The notes beneath the pieces are model-generated. The model saw only the letters and a list, made by a program, of their open reading frames with translations. It was not told where the DNA came from and ran no database searches. Source: Sphingobacteriia bacterium (lineage in GTDB: Bacteria; Bacteroidota; Bacteroidia; Bacteroidales; 4484-276). From it: DNA of 49,912 nt. Position numbers and translations under genes: made by a program. The stretch's first letter is position 1. The number at the start of each line of letters is the position of its first letter. This document shows positions 1 to 9,028 of the stretch, piece after piece. The stretch spans positions 1 to 49,912 of the forward strand of contig RZYY01000007.1 of the NCBI GenBank assembly GCA_009930115.1, given 5' to 3'.

Positions 1-709
1 GAGTAAGTGTTATTGGATTTGTCGCTGTAAATGAACCACCAGTTCCGGTTGAGATTTCATAATTTGTTGGAGGAGTCACATTGATATCATTGGTCAGGTT
101 TGTCCCTGCAACGGTGAAAGATTGCTCGGCTGAAGGGCCGGTGCCTTCGAGGTAGGTGAAACCGTTTAGAGAGGCGGGGTTGACAGTGATGAGGGGGGTA
201 GAAGTGGAATAATCGGTCACAATAATATCATGAACATATACTGCAGAGCTAGGCAATGTTAACCTTAATGTAGTAGCTGATCCTATATTAACATTATAGG
301 TATAAGTAGTTCCAATAGTTCCAATACCAGTGAATGTTGTAATGTCATCCCATGTAGATCCATTAAATTTTTGTAATTTAAGAGTTCTTCCGGCTCCTCC
401 TGCGGCAATTCGAAATTCTACAGTACCAATAGATGATAGTTGAGGCAATTCTAAAATCCCATTTGTACCCTGCATTTGAACACGGCCAATAGTTCCCGTT
501 CCACTAGCACCGGCACTAGGCTGAACAATACACTGAACCATATTTATTGTACCAGCAGGAATAACTTGTGTGTAGGTTCCATATGATGTATGAGCTGTCC
601 AAGATTGGATATTCTCACTAATAAGGGTTGTCTGCCCCCACACATTTCCCGTTAAAAGCATCAGCCCTATCCCCAGGGCTAACATTTGTAAAAGTTTTAA
701 TTTTTTCAT
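1..709 (-). CDS. Secreted surface/adhesin-like protein, truncated at the left window edge (C-terminus missing)
   Basis: Reverse strand is open from the ATG at 709 to the window edge. Translation begins MKKLKLLQMLALGIGLMLLTGNVWGQTTLISENIQSWTAHTSYGTY..., a signal peptide followed by a beta-rich, Thr/Gly-rich repeat-like sequence. Not in the supplied ORF track because it has no stop inside the window. Confidence 0.75.
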   Translation of the reverse strand, partial: MKKLKLLQMLALGIGLMLLTGNVWGQTTLISENIQSWTAHTSYGTYTQVIPAGTINMVQCIVQPSAGASGTGTIGRVQMQGTNGILELPQLSSIGTVEFRIAAGGAGRTLKLQKFNGSTWDDITTFTGIGTIGTTYTYNVNIGSATTLRLTLPSSAVYVHDIIVTDYSTSTPLITVNPASLNGFTYLEGTGPSAEQSFTVAGTNLTNDINVTPPTNYEISTGTGGSFTATNPITLT

Positions 710-747
710 AAGCGTTTAAGTTATTGTTAGAGAAAAAGTTGATTGAA

Positions 748-1911
748 TTATTTTGCTTCGATACTTATCTGTTGGATGGCGCCGTCGGTTTTGTAATCGA
801 TGGAGCTCCCGGTGCCACGATAGCCATAAATTTTGAAATAGTAGGTGGTGTTGGGGGTGAGATTGCCAAAAACGGTTTTCTGCACACCGTAGGGCACGTT
901 TTTGTTCCAGAAATCGCCGGGCACAGGGCTTCCGTCCAAAGGAGCGGCAATGGCTTCAAAGCTGGTTGCGCTCATGCGCACGAGGTAGCCTTCGGGAAGC
1001 GAGGGGCCTGTGGCGTCATTCCAGCTCAGGGTGATAGTGTGTGCCGAGAAGTCGCCGGCGTGGTTGGCAGGTTCGGGGGCTAATCCGACATCCCAGATCT
1101 GATAAACGTACTCAGGATGATCAATAAAAGGATTGCGATTGTTTTGAATAGCGTAAACCGCGTTGTTACGGTCGGTTTCTTTTTGCGAAACGGGGTCGGC
1201 TGCGTGCCATTCGCCAAGCATTTCCAAATACCAGGTTTCGAACACCGGATAAGCGTTATCCTGCAAAATGGCATCAGCTTCGGGAGAATTGCTGTGCCAG
1301 TCAGCTATCAGGTCTTCATAGCGGGTGGCCATGTAAAAGTAAGTCCGGGCAAAATCGCCTTTGTAGTCGTCAATGGGTTCGAATACCGTACCGGAATAAC
1401 CGGGATAACTGCAAAAGCCCAGTTTGCTTCCGTTTCCGGTTGTTATCGTCGGGTTGGTTACCTGGCCGAAAGGATAATTGCCCCGGATACTGTTTACTTT
1501 TCCATCGGCAGGAAAAACATGGAAAAGATCGGTGTACATGGGAGATGCATCATCAAACCAACTTGAAGGAACAGAATGTTCTCGGTTGTAGCAGTCACAC
1601 TCTAAGGTATAATCACCACATTGGTTGCCTCCATTAGCAACGCTTCCAAAAGTAAAAGTGCAGTTGGAGTACATGTCCCAAACTTTGTTTTCCGCATTTT
1701 TATCCGTTGTGTTAAATGCTGTCCAAAGATAATCGTAGGACTGCACTGTATGGTCTTTGATGATGTTGTGCAGTGCTGTTTTCAGGTCAGCGCCGGTAAG
1801 ACCCTGAGCAGAGTTGTAATAACCAGAAGGAATCTGTGCGAAAGTACCAACAGTAATAAAAAGTATTGCTGCCAGCCCTGACAGATGGCAGATGGCAACC
1901 GGGTTTTTCAT
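748..1911 (-). CDS. Secreted endonuclease I family nuclease with C-terminal Fn3-like domain
   Basis: N-terminal signal peptide; endonuclease I motifs CDCYNREHSVPSSWF and DLFHVFPADGKVNSIRGNYPFGQV; C-terminal HTITLSWNDA...LTPNTTYYFKIYGY is Fn3-like. Confidence 0.88.
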   Translation of the reverse strand: MKNPVAICHLSGLAAILFITVGTFAQIPSGYYNSAQGLTGADLKTALHNIIKDHTVQSYDYLWTAFNTTDKNAENKVWDMYSNCTFTFGSVANGGNQCGDYTLECDCYNREHSVPSSWFDDASPMYTDLFHVFPADGKVNSIRGNYPFGQVTNPTITTGNGSKLGFCSYPGYSGTVFEPIDDYKGDFARTYFYMATRYEDLIADWHSNSPEADAILQDNAYPVFETWYLEMLGEWHAADPVSQKETDRNNAVYAIQNNRNPFIDHPEYVYQIWDVGLAPEPANHAGDFSAHTITLSWNDATGPSLPEGYLVRMSATSFEAIAAPLDGSPVPGDFWNKNVPYGVQKTVFGNLTPNTTYYFKIYGYRGTGSSIDYKTDGAIQQISIEAK

Positions 1912-2278
1912 AAGAAGGAAGTTCGAAAGAGAAAAAGTAAAAGCAAAATTAGAATTTAACTAATACAAAAAGCAGTGAAACCAGTTAATTTTTATGTTAA
2001 AAAGCACATTGCAGTCCACATTTATTCCAAATTAAAACATAAAACAAACAATTTTAATGACTTATGACGTCAATCTTTTGCCTTACTTTTTGTCAGAATT
2101 TCAGGGGATACTATCGTAAAATTAAGGACAATGGATTTACCTGCTGATTATTTTCAGTAGGTTTAACCTGTTGAACTATATATTATTAAAAGCAAAAGGT
2201 CGTACTTAAACGATATTTCTTTTCCATTTTTCATTCATTGTTGGCTGATTATTTCTATTTTTACGAAAAAAAAATTTA

Positions 2279-4054
2279 ATGGATAAGCGATGGGTAATCA
2301 AGGGAAGAGGTGATCCGGAAATAGTACAGCAGCTCTCACGTGAATTGAATATCAATACGTTACTCACAACATTGTTGGTTCAGAGGGGAGTAACGACTTT
2401 TGAAGAGGCCAGGTCATTTTTCCGGCCAAAACTCCTGCAGCTCCATGATCCTTTTTTGATGAAGGATATGGACCGCGCAGTTTACCGTATCGAAAACGCA
2501 ATACGCAATCACGAAAACATTCTTGTTTATGGTGATTATGATGTAGATGGTACCACAGCAGTTGCACTGGTGTACACTTTTTTAAAATCCCTTTACAGGG
2601 AAGTTGATTTTTACATTCCCGACAGGTATTCGGAAGGATACGGAATTTCGAAAGCCGGGATTGATTTTGCCCACGAAAATAAATTCTCGCTCATCATTGC
2701 CTTAGACTGTGGGATCAAGGCCGTCGAGAATATTGATTATGCTTTGAAACGTGGGATTGATTTTATTGTTTGTGATCATCACCGACCGGGTGATCATTTA
2801 CCTGCAGCCTATGCCATACTTGATCCCAAGCGGGCAGATTGTAATTATCCTTACGATGAACTTTCGGGTTGCGGTTTAGGCTTTAAGCTGGTACAGGCTT
2901 TTTCAAAAAAGAATCACATGCCTTTTAAAAGGCTTGAAAAATACCTTGACCTGGTTGTAGTAAGCATTGCGGCTGACATTGTTCCCATCACAGGAGAAAA
3001 CAGGATTTTGGCTTACTATGGCCTGAAACTGCTCAATTCCAATCCCCGCCCTGCTTTTACGGCTATTCTGCACTATAGCAACATCAAGAAAAAAAATGAA
3101 TTTCAGTATGTTGAAGAAGAATTTGCTTTCAATCGCAAGCTTACCATCAGCGACCTTGTTTTTTTAATAGGGCCGCGTATCAATGCTGCAGGGCGTATGG
3201 AAAGCGGACGAAATTCAGTTGAATTGCTGGTGAGCACTACCATTGAGTCTGCAATCGAAAAAGCCGAACAAATCAACCAATTCAATATCGAACGGCGTAA
3301 TCTTGATACGATGATTACCCAGCAGGCGTTAAGCCAGATTGCAGCAGACCCCGATTTTCAAAATAAAAAAACCACCATTGTATATAATCCCGACTGGCAC
3401 AAAGGTGTGCTTGGAATCGTAGCTTCGCGTCTGACTGAACAGTATTACCGACCTACTATTATTCTTACTAAAGCAAACGGACTGATTACAGGTTCTGCCC
3501 GTTCAGTAAAGGATTTTGATATTTATAATGCCATCGACCAGTGTATCGATCTGCTTGAGCACTTTGGAGGACATAAATATGCTGCTGGACTTTCGATAAA
3601 ACCGGAAAACTTCGAAGCTTTTAAAGCACGTTTTGAAAGCATCGTGGCTTCAACCATCGAAGAAAGAATGAGGGTCCCCGAAATTGAAATTGATGCCAAA
3701 GTGCGCCTGAGCAGTATTTCCACCAAATTTTATAAAATTCTTAAGCAATTTGCTCCGTTTGGACCCGAAAACATGGCACCTGTTTTCATGACCGAAGGAG
3801 TGGTGGATACCGGTTTTGCATGTGTGGTAGGCAAAAATCATCTGAAGCTGAGCGTCATCCATCCTGATATTTCAGGTTTTCCGCTGGCTGCCATCGCTTT
3901 TCAGCAGGGCGAGAAGCTTTCGATCGTACAAAGCGGAAGGCCCTTTTCGATTTGCTATCACGTGGAAGAAAATGAATGGAACGGACACGTATCGCTGCAG
4001 TTGAACATCAAGGATATCAAACCGTTGGCCGAAGGTTGGGAACGCACTGATTGA
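2279..4054 (+). CDS. recJ: Single-stranded-DNA-specific exonuclease RecJ
   Basis: 591 aa; DHH-family motifs VYGDYDVDGTTAVAL, VCDHHRPGDHLPAAYAILDPKR, GPRINAAGRMESG, FGGHKYAAGLSI. Confidence 0.95.
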   Translation: MDKRWVIKGRGDPEIVQQLSRELNINTLLTTLLVQRGVTTFEEARSFFRPKLLQLHDPFLMKDMDRAVYRIENAIRNHENILVYGDYDVDGTTAVALVYTFLKSLYREVDFYIPDRYSEGYGISKAGIDFAHENKFSLIIALDCGIKAVENIDYALKRGIDFIVCDHHRPGDHLPAAYAILDPKRADCNYPYDELSGCGLGFKLVQAFSKKNHMPFKRLEKYLDLVVVSIAADIVPITGENRILAYYGLKLLNSNPRPAFTAILHYSNIKKKNEFQYVEEEFAFNRKLTISDLVFLIGPRINAAGRMESGRNSVELLVSTTIESAIEKAEQINQFNIERRNLDTMITQQALSQIAADPDFQNKKTTIVYNPDWHKGVLGIVASRLTEQYYRPTIILTKANGLITGSARSVKDFDIYNAIDQCIDLLEHFGGHKYAAGLSIKPENFEAFKARFESIVASTIEERMRVPEIEIDAKVRLSSISTKFYKILKQFAPFGPENMAPVFMTEGVVDTGFACVVGKNHLKLSVIHPDISGFPLAAIAFQQGEKLSIVQSGRPFSICYHVEENEWNGHVSLQLNIKDIKPLAEGWERTD

Positions 4055-4056
4055 GA

Positions 4057-4692
4057 TCAGATGAGACCATAATGATTCATCAACGTTCTGACCATCAAAA
4101 TAATCCCAAAACCGATCAGAAGTAATCCTACAATGTTGTTCAGGCGATGTATGTTGTTTACATTAAGCTTTCCTTTAATTGCTTTGGCTACAAGAACCTT
4201 CAGCAAATCAGTAAAAATAATGGTTGACAGCGTTCCCGCAAAGAATACAATTGCTTTGGATGTGTCATCTCCATAGTTGGAAGTAACTCCCACAGTAAGC
4301 CCCATCCAGAAAATCCAGACAAACGGATTGGTAAAATTCAGAAAGAACCCTTTAAAAATGTATTTCAGCCGGTTTTTTTCTTCTACAAAAACAATTTCAC
4401 CGTCTTGGTTAGTCTTGGTTTTACGGGTCAGTGCCACTATGCCGTAACTTATTAAGATCAAACCGCTGATAACACCAAAAATAAAGCGATTATCATCATC
4501 CGAGAGAATTTGGATGGCTCCCATGAAACATAGGAACACAAGTGACACATCACTGAGAAAAATCCCTGCTGCCAGCATTGCTCCTGATCTGAATCCTCTG
4601 TGGATGCTGGTTTGAATCAGGCTGAACATAGCAGGGCCAAGCAAAACTGCCAAAGTTAATCCGATAATCATGCCCTCAAGAAAAGGATTCAT
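4057..4692 (-). CDS. LysE family amino-acid/metabolite exporter
   Basis: 211 aa hydrophobic protein; N-terminal FLEGMIIGLTLAVLLGPAMFSLIQTSIHRGFRSG is typical of the LysE/RhtB family. Confidence 0.88.
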   Translation of the reverse strand: MNPFLEGMIIGLTLAVLLGPAMFSLIQTSIHRGFRSGAMLAAGIFLSDVSLVFLCFMGAIQILSDDDNRFIFGVISGLILISYGIVALTRKTKTNQDGEIVFVEEKNRLKYIFKGFFLNFTNPFVWIFWMGLTVGVTSNYGDDTSKAIVFFAGTLSTIIFTDLLKVLVAKAIKGKLNVNNIHRLNNIVGLLLIGFGIILMVRTLMNHYGLI

Positions 4693-4729
4693 TTTATTGA
4701 ATGCTTGATAAATTAATTAGCTTTGATTT

Positions 4730-6274
4730 TCAACCGGTAAACTTTTTGAGATATTCTTCCCATTCTTCATACTGTTTGGCTTTAATTACGCGGGGAAACT
4801 TGTTCTGAGCCCCCTCTTTGCCATGGTCGTGCATCCATTGGTAAAATACCCTGGCGGGCAGTATTTCGACAATTACATCTTTTATGGCTTCAATTCGCTC
4901 AACGCGATAATCATCGTTGAGTGTTTTCAGGTTATTATCAATAATTTCACGGGCAACCTCCGGCTGAAGTTCGTCATCTGTGCCCAGATACCACTTGTGG
5001 GCAAACATGCTTCCATGTTTAATTCCGGCAACAGTAAACTCTTTTACGGTAATATTCAATTGGTTGCACATCATTTCCACTACCCGGTTCATGTTTTCCT
5101 GCGATAAATGTTCACCACACAGGCTTAGGAAGTGTTTTGTGCGTCCGGTAATGCGTATTTCGTTTAATTTTTTTGAGGTAAATTTTATGGTATCGCCAAT
5201 GATGTAGCGCCAGGCACCAGCGTTTGAGCTGATCAGGAGAGCGTATTCTTTTTCTTCTTCCGTCTGATTAAGGGTGAGCACCTGGGGCATGGGTTTGATA
5301 TTTCCGTCATCGTCAAAATTGCTGCTGTTGAATGGAACAAATTCAAAAAAAAGACCTGTATCAAGCGACATCTGCATCGAATCAACATGTGGGCGCTTCT
5401 GGTAAGCAATAAAACCTTCGGAAGCCAGATATGTTTCCATATAAACCAACGGTTTGCCCAGCAATCGTTCAAAACCCTTGTAATAAGGGGAAAATGAAAC
5501 ACCGCCGTGGACATAAATATTCAGGTTTGGCCATATTTCGTGAATATTTTTAAGGTTGTAGCGCTGGATTATTTTTTCAAGTAATATCTGTAACCAGGCC
5601 GGAACCCCTACAATTACCCCGATATCCCAGTCTTTTGCTCTTCTGACTATTTCTTCAAGTTTTACACTCCAATCACGCTCTTTGGAAATCCGACGACCAG
5701 GTTTGTAAAAAAACTGAAACCAGAATGGAATATTTCCTGTGGTAATTCCTGACAAATCGCCGGCGTAATAACTGCCATTGTATTGCAGGTGTGTGCTGCC
5801 ACCAAGCATCAAAATCCCTTTCCCTTTTTCAAAAAATTCCGGAGGGAAATTATACTGGGCAAGCGATAGCAACTGCCGCACACTTGTTTTTTTTATGGAT
5901 TTCAACACATCACTGGTTACCGGGATGTATTTACTCGAAGCTTCAGATGTGCCGGAGCTAAGGGCAAAATATTTAACTTTACCGGGCCACGTCACAAAAG
6001 GCTCACCATTGAGTGAACGATACCACCATTTTTTGAAGATGGAATTGTAATCGTGTACCGGAACATTTTTCTGAAATTCCTGCACTGCATTATCTGAGCG
6101 GAGAATTTCCGAAAAATGGTAAGCTTCGCCAAAATGAGTAAATTGAGCTTTGCGAAGTAACCGATTGAGAACAGCCTGCTGTGCTTTCCAGCCATCAAAA
6201 CTCTTCAGGTTTTCTTTGTTGCTCAAGCTCCTGAGTTCAATGGCCCTTTTTATTATTGATCCTATAATTGGCAA
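4730..6274 (-). CDS. GH3 auxin-responsive promoter family protein (acyl-adenylating amido synthetase-like)
   Basis: 514 aa; FALSSGTSEASSKYIPVT, YLASEGFIAYQ and WRYIIGDTIKFTSKKLNEIRITGRTKHFLSLCGEHLS match the GH3 family. Confidence 0.88.
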   Translation of the reverse strand: MPIIGSIIKRAIELRSLSNKENLKSFDGWKAQQAVLNRLLRKAQFTHFGEAYHFSEILRSDNAVQEFQKNVPVHDYNSIFKKWWYRSLNGEPFVTWPGKVKYFALSSGTSEASSKYIPVTSDVLKSIKKTSVRQLLSLAQYNFPPEFFEKGKGILMLGGSTHLQYNGSYYAGDLSGITTGNIPFWFQFFYKPGRRISKERDWSVKLEEIVRRAKDWDIGVIVGVPAWLQILLEKIIQRYNLKNIHEIWPNLNIYVHGGVSFSPYYKGFERLLGKPLVYMETYLASEGFIAYQKRPHVDSMQMSLDTGLFFEFVPFNSSNFDDDGNIKPMPQVLTLNQTEEEKEYALLISSNAGAWRYIIGDTIKFTSKKLNEIRITGRTKHFLSLCGEHLSQENMNRVVEMMCNQLNITVKEFTVAGIKHGSMFAHKWYLGTDDELQPEVAREIIDNNLKTLNDDYRVERIEAIKDVIVEILPARVFYQWMHDHGKEGAQNKFPRVIKAKQYEEWEEYLKKFTG

Positions 6275-6410
6275 TGTCGATGTTTTTGGAATTGATTTTG
6301 CAAACTTAAAAAAAAATCGAAAATTTACGTCCTGATTCAGAACATTTGTCTTCTTTCTTCTGGGATCGTGGTATGTTATTTGTGAATTTTGATGGAGTAA
6401 AAATCATGAC

Positions 6411-7223
6411 ATGAAAAGATTTAATATACTCATATTCAATTTAATAATAGTTCTTTTGCCGCTTATTGGTTTTGGACAGGACCAAATAGTCAAGCGAAAC
6501 AACGATGTAATAATTTGTAAAATAAAAGAGATTGGCTCTGCAGAAATAAAGTATATCCTGAGCGATTATCCTTCGGATGTCCTTTTTTCGGTTGAAAAGG
6601 ATCAGGTTGCAAAAATCATTTTCGAGGATGGACGCAAACTGGAATTCAGCATAGCTATGACCGATCCTGAAAAATATAAAGGTCAGCGAAGAAATGCCAT
6701 CAAAGTTGACCTTTTTTCACCTATGACGGGCAACACTACTTTTGCCTATGAGCGAAATATCAAACCAGGGCGCAGCCTCGAAGGAACATTGGGTATAATT
6801 GGTCTTAGTTTTGACCTGGTTGATGGAAATGCACAAGGTGTCTTTGCAAAATTTGGCTACAAATTCATAAAAAACCCTGATTTTTATCTTCAGGGATTGC
6901 ATTATGCACATATCCTAAAGGGTGGTTACATAAAACCCGAACTGATGTTAGCAATCTATAATAAAGATATTGAGGAGTACGACCCTCTAGATCCTCACGG
7001 TTATTATATCACCGAACGCCGTAGTTTTTTTCCTGTAGCTGTCCATCTGGTGTTTGGCAAACAATGGGTAATCGACAATTTTGCATTAGTTGACTATTAT
7101 TTTGGTGCCGGATATGGCTTGCACAACGGGGGAGAATCCTATCATTATGGTTTCATTATTGCTGATGATGGATTTTCAATAAGTCTGAGCACCGGTCTTA
7201 AGATTGGTTTTTTGTTTAAGTAA
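6411..7223 (+). CDS. Hypothetical exported protein, outer-membrane beta-barrel-like
   Basis: Signal peptide MKRFNILIFNLIIVLLPLIGFGQ; alternating aromatic/hydrophobic segments, C-terminal ISLSTGLKIGFLFK barrel-like strand. Confidence 0.65.
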   Translation: MKRFNILIFNLIIVLLPLIGFGQDQIVKRNNDVIICKIKEIGSAEIKYILSDYPSDVLFSVEKDQVAKIIFEDGRKLEFSIAMTDPEKYKGQRRNAIKVDLFSPMTGNTTFAYERNIKPGRSLEGTLGIIGLSFDLVDGNAQGVFAKFGYKFIKNPDFYLQGLHYAHILKGGYIKPELMLAIYNKDIEEYDPLDPHGYYITERRSFFPVAVHLVFGKQWVIDNFALVDYYFGAGYGLHNGGESYHYGFIIADDGFSISLSTGLKIGFLFK

Positions 7224-7444
7224 ACCTTGATTCCTAGCTGCTTTGGTTCTGATAAAAATGAATGGATGATCTAACCCTGCTCATAGCCCGAAAGATTTCC
7301 GGATTGCCGGCAATCGGCAGGCATAAAAGCCTTACCTGCAACAAGCAGCTTCCTGAATTGATGACCAATTGAGCTCTTTTTTGCATAGAGGCAGATTCTT
7401 CATTTTGTTTTTAACTACATTTGACCCGTGAAAACTATTTTAAT

Positions 7445-7990
7445 ATGGAAATTATCAAAACAGAAATTCAGGACTTACTGATCATAAAACCCAGAGTTTT
7501 TGAAGATGAAAGGGGTTATTTTTTTGAGTCTTACAATCAAAAGATATTCTCCAACAATGCGATTAATGTTGATTTCTTACAGGACAATGAGTCCAGATCA
7601 ATGAAGAATGTACTTCGGGGGCTGCATTTTCAGCGACCGCCTTTTAGTCAGGGAAAGCTTGTTCGTGTTATGCGCGGCTCAGTACTTGATGTGGCTGTTG
7701 ACCTGCGAAGTTATTCCCCAACTTATGGAAAATGGGCTTCCATAGTGCTTTCTGATAAAAACAAATGGATGTATTGGATTCCGGAAGGTTTTGCTCATGG
7801 TTTCCTGACTCTTGAAGACCAGACTGTCTTTTTTTACAAATGCACCAACGTTTACAACCGCGAATCAGAGGGGAGCATTCGCTGGAACGATCCTACACTC
7901 AACATTGACTGGAAAATAAGCAATTTACCCATACTCTCCGAAAAGGATCAGAATGCTCCTTTGTTTTCCGATTTTGACAACCCGTTTTAA
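7445..7990 (+). CDS. rfbC: dTDP-4-dehydrorhamnose 3,5-epimerase
   Basis: KPRVFEDERGYFFESYNQ, LRGLHFQRPPFSQGKLVRVMRGSVLDVAVDLR and WIPEGFAHGFLTL are RfbC hallmarks. The ORF track starts at a TTG (7421); the ATG at 7445 is a more plausible start. Confidence 0.93.
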   Translation: MEIIKTEIQDLLIIKPRVFEDERGYFFESYNQKIFSNNAINVDFLQDNESRSMKNVLRGLHFQRPPFSQGKLVRVMRGSVLDVAVDLRSYSPTYGKWASIVLSDKNKWMYWIPEGFAHGFLTLEDQTVFFYKCTNVYNRESEGSIRWNDPTLNIDWKISNLPILSEKDQNAPLFSDFDNPF

Positions 7991-8066
7991 TTTTTCAGCT
8001 TTGTTGATTATCATCCTGTTTTTCAATCTCTAAAGATTTTCAACCATCTTAAAATTACCTTATTTA

Positions 8067-9014
8067 ATGAAAAAATATTTCTGGCTGTTTGCAGGATTGA
8101 GTTTACTTACAGTAGGCAACTTTTTCCTGTTGAAATTATTCAGTCAAAAGGAGAATCCGGAGCAATCAATTACTGCTCTTCAACAACCTTCTGTTTACAG
8201 TGTGCAGCTTCCCGAAAGTCTCTCATTTTGCGGAGAAAAAGTGCCGCTCGATCATTTTATGGTTCGCGAAAAGTTAGATCGGGAACTAACTTCCAATACT
8301 TTTTTCCATTCTTCCACCATTTTGCTTTTGAAAAGGTCAAACCGATGGTTTCCGGTCATCGAACCTATTCTGTCAAAATATGGAATTCCGGATGATTTCA
8401 AATACCTTGCTTTGGTCGAAAGCGGATTGCAGAATGTAGTTTCCCCATCAGGTGCTGAAGGAATATGGCAATTTTTACCAAAAACAGCCCGTGAATACGG
8501 GCTTGAAGTAAATTCAGGTATTGACGAAAGATATCATCCTGAAAAAGCCACTCGTGCAGCCTGTCATTACCTGAATGATGCTTACGAAAAATTTGCAAAC
8601 TGGACCCTGGCGGCTGCAGCTTACAACACGGGAATAAACAGCATAGCCTTGTCACTCAGCGAGCAAATGGCTGATAACTATTACGATTTGTCCCTCAATG
8701 AGGAAACTGAACGGTACTTATTCAGAATACTTGCGATAAAAACGATTTTTGAAAACCCTGAAAAGTATGGTTTTCACCTTGATAATGATGATCTTTATCT
8801 TCCGGTTCCTTGTCAGACAATAAAGGTTACAGAAACAATTGAAAACCTTGCTGAATTTGCTTTGTCGAAAAAGGTGACCTATAATGAACTTAAGTATTTC
8901 AATCCCTGGCTAAGGCAAAATTATCTTCCTAATCTTTCAGGGCGCACTTATTATTTGAAAATTCCGCTGGAAGGTTTTACCAGTTACTCAAGGCTTTTGG
9001 AAATGCAACAATAA
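8067..9014 (+). CDS. Lytic transglycosylase (SLT/MltD-like) with possible degenerate LysM-like tail
   Basis: ALVESGLQNVVSPSGAEGIWQFLPKTAREYGL and AAAAYNTG are lytic transglycosylase motifs; N-terminal hydrophobic signal/anchor. Confidence 0.9.
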   Translation: MKKYFWLFAGLSLLTVGNFFLLKLFSQKENPEQSITALQQPSVYSVQLPESLSFCGEKVPLDHFMVREKLDRELTSNTFFHSSTILLLKRSNRWFPVIEPILSKYGIPDDFKYLALVESGLQNVVSPSGAEGIWQFLPKTAREYGLEVNSGIDERYHPEKATRAACHYLNDAYEKFANWTLAAAAYNTGINSIALSLSEQMADNYYDLSLNEETERYLFRILAIKTIFENPEKYGFHLDNDDLYLPVPCQTIKVTETIENLAEFALSKKVTYNELKYFNPWLRQNYLPNLSGRTYYLKIPLEGFTSYSRLLEMQQ

Positions 9015-9028
9015 ACAGACTCATGATG

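Noticed and set aside
724-1083. 119 aa + strand ORF
   Set aside because: Antisense shadow of the endonuclease I gene; no recognisable motifs.
2064-2071. TGACGTCA octamer upstream of recJ
   Set aside because: An 8 bp palindrome is expected by chance in 50 kb; no supporting repeat.
7404-7423. TTTG ... TACATTTG promoter-like match before rfbC
   Set aside because: Spacing is about 8 bp, far shorter than the roughly 19-20 bp of Bacteroidota promoters.
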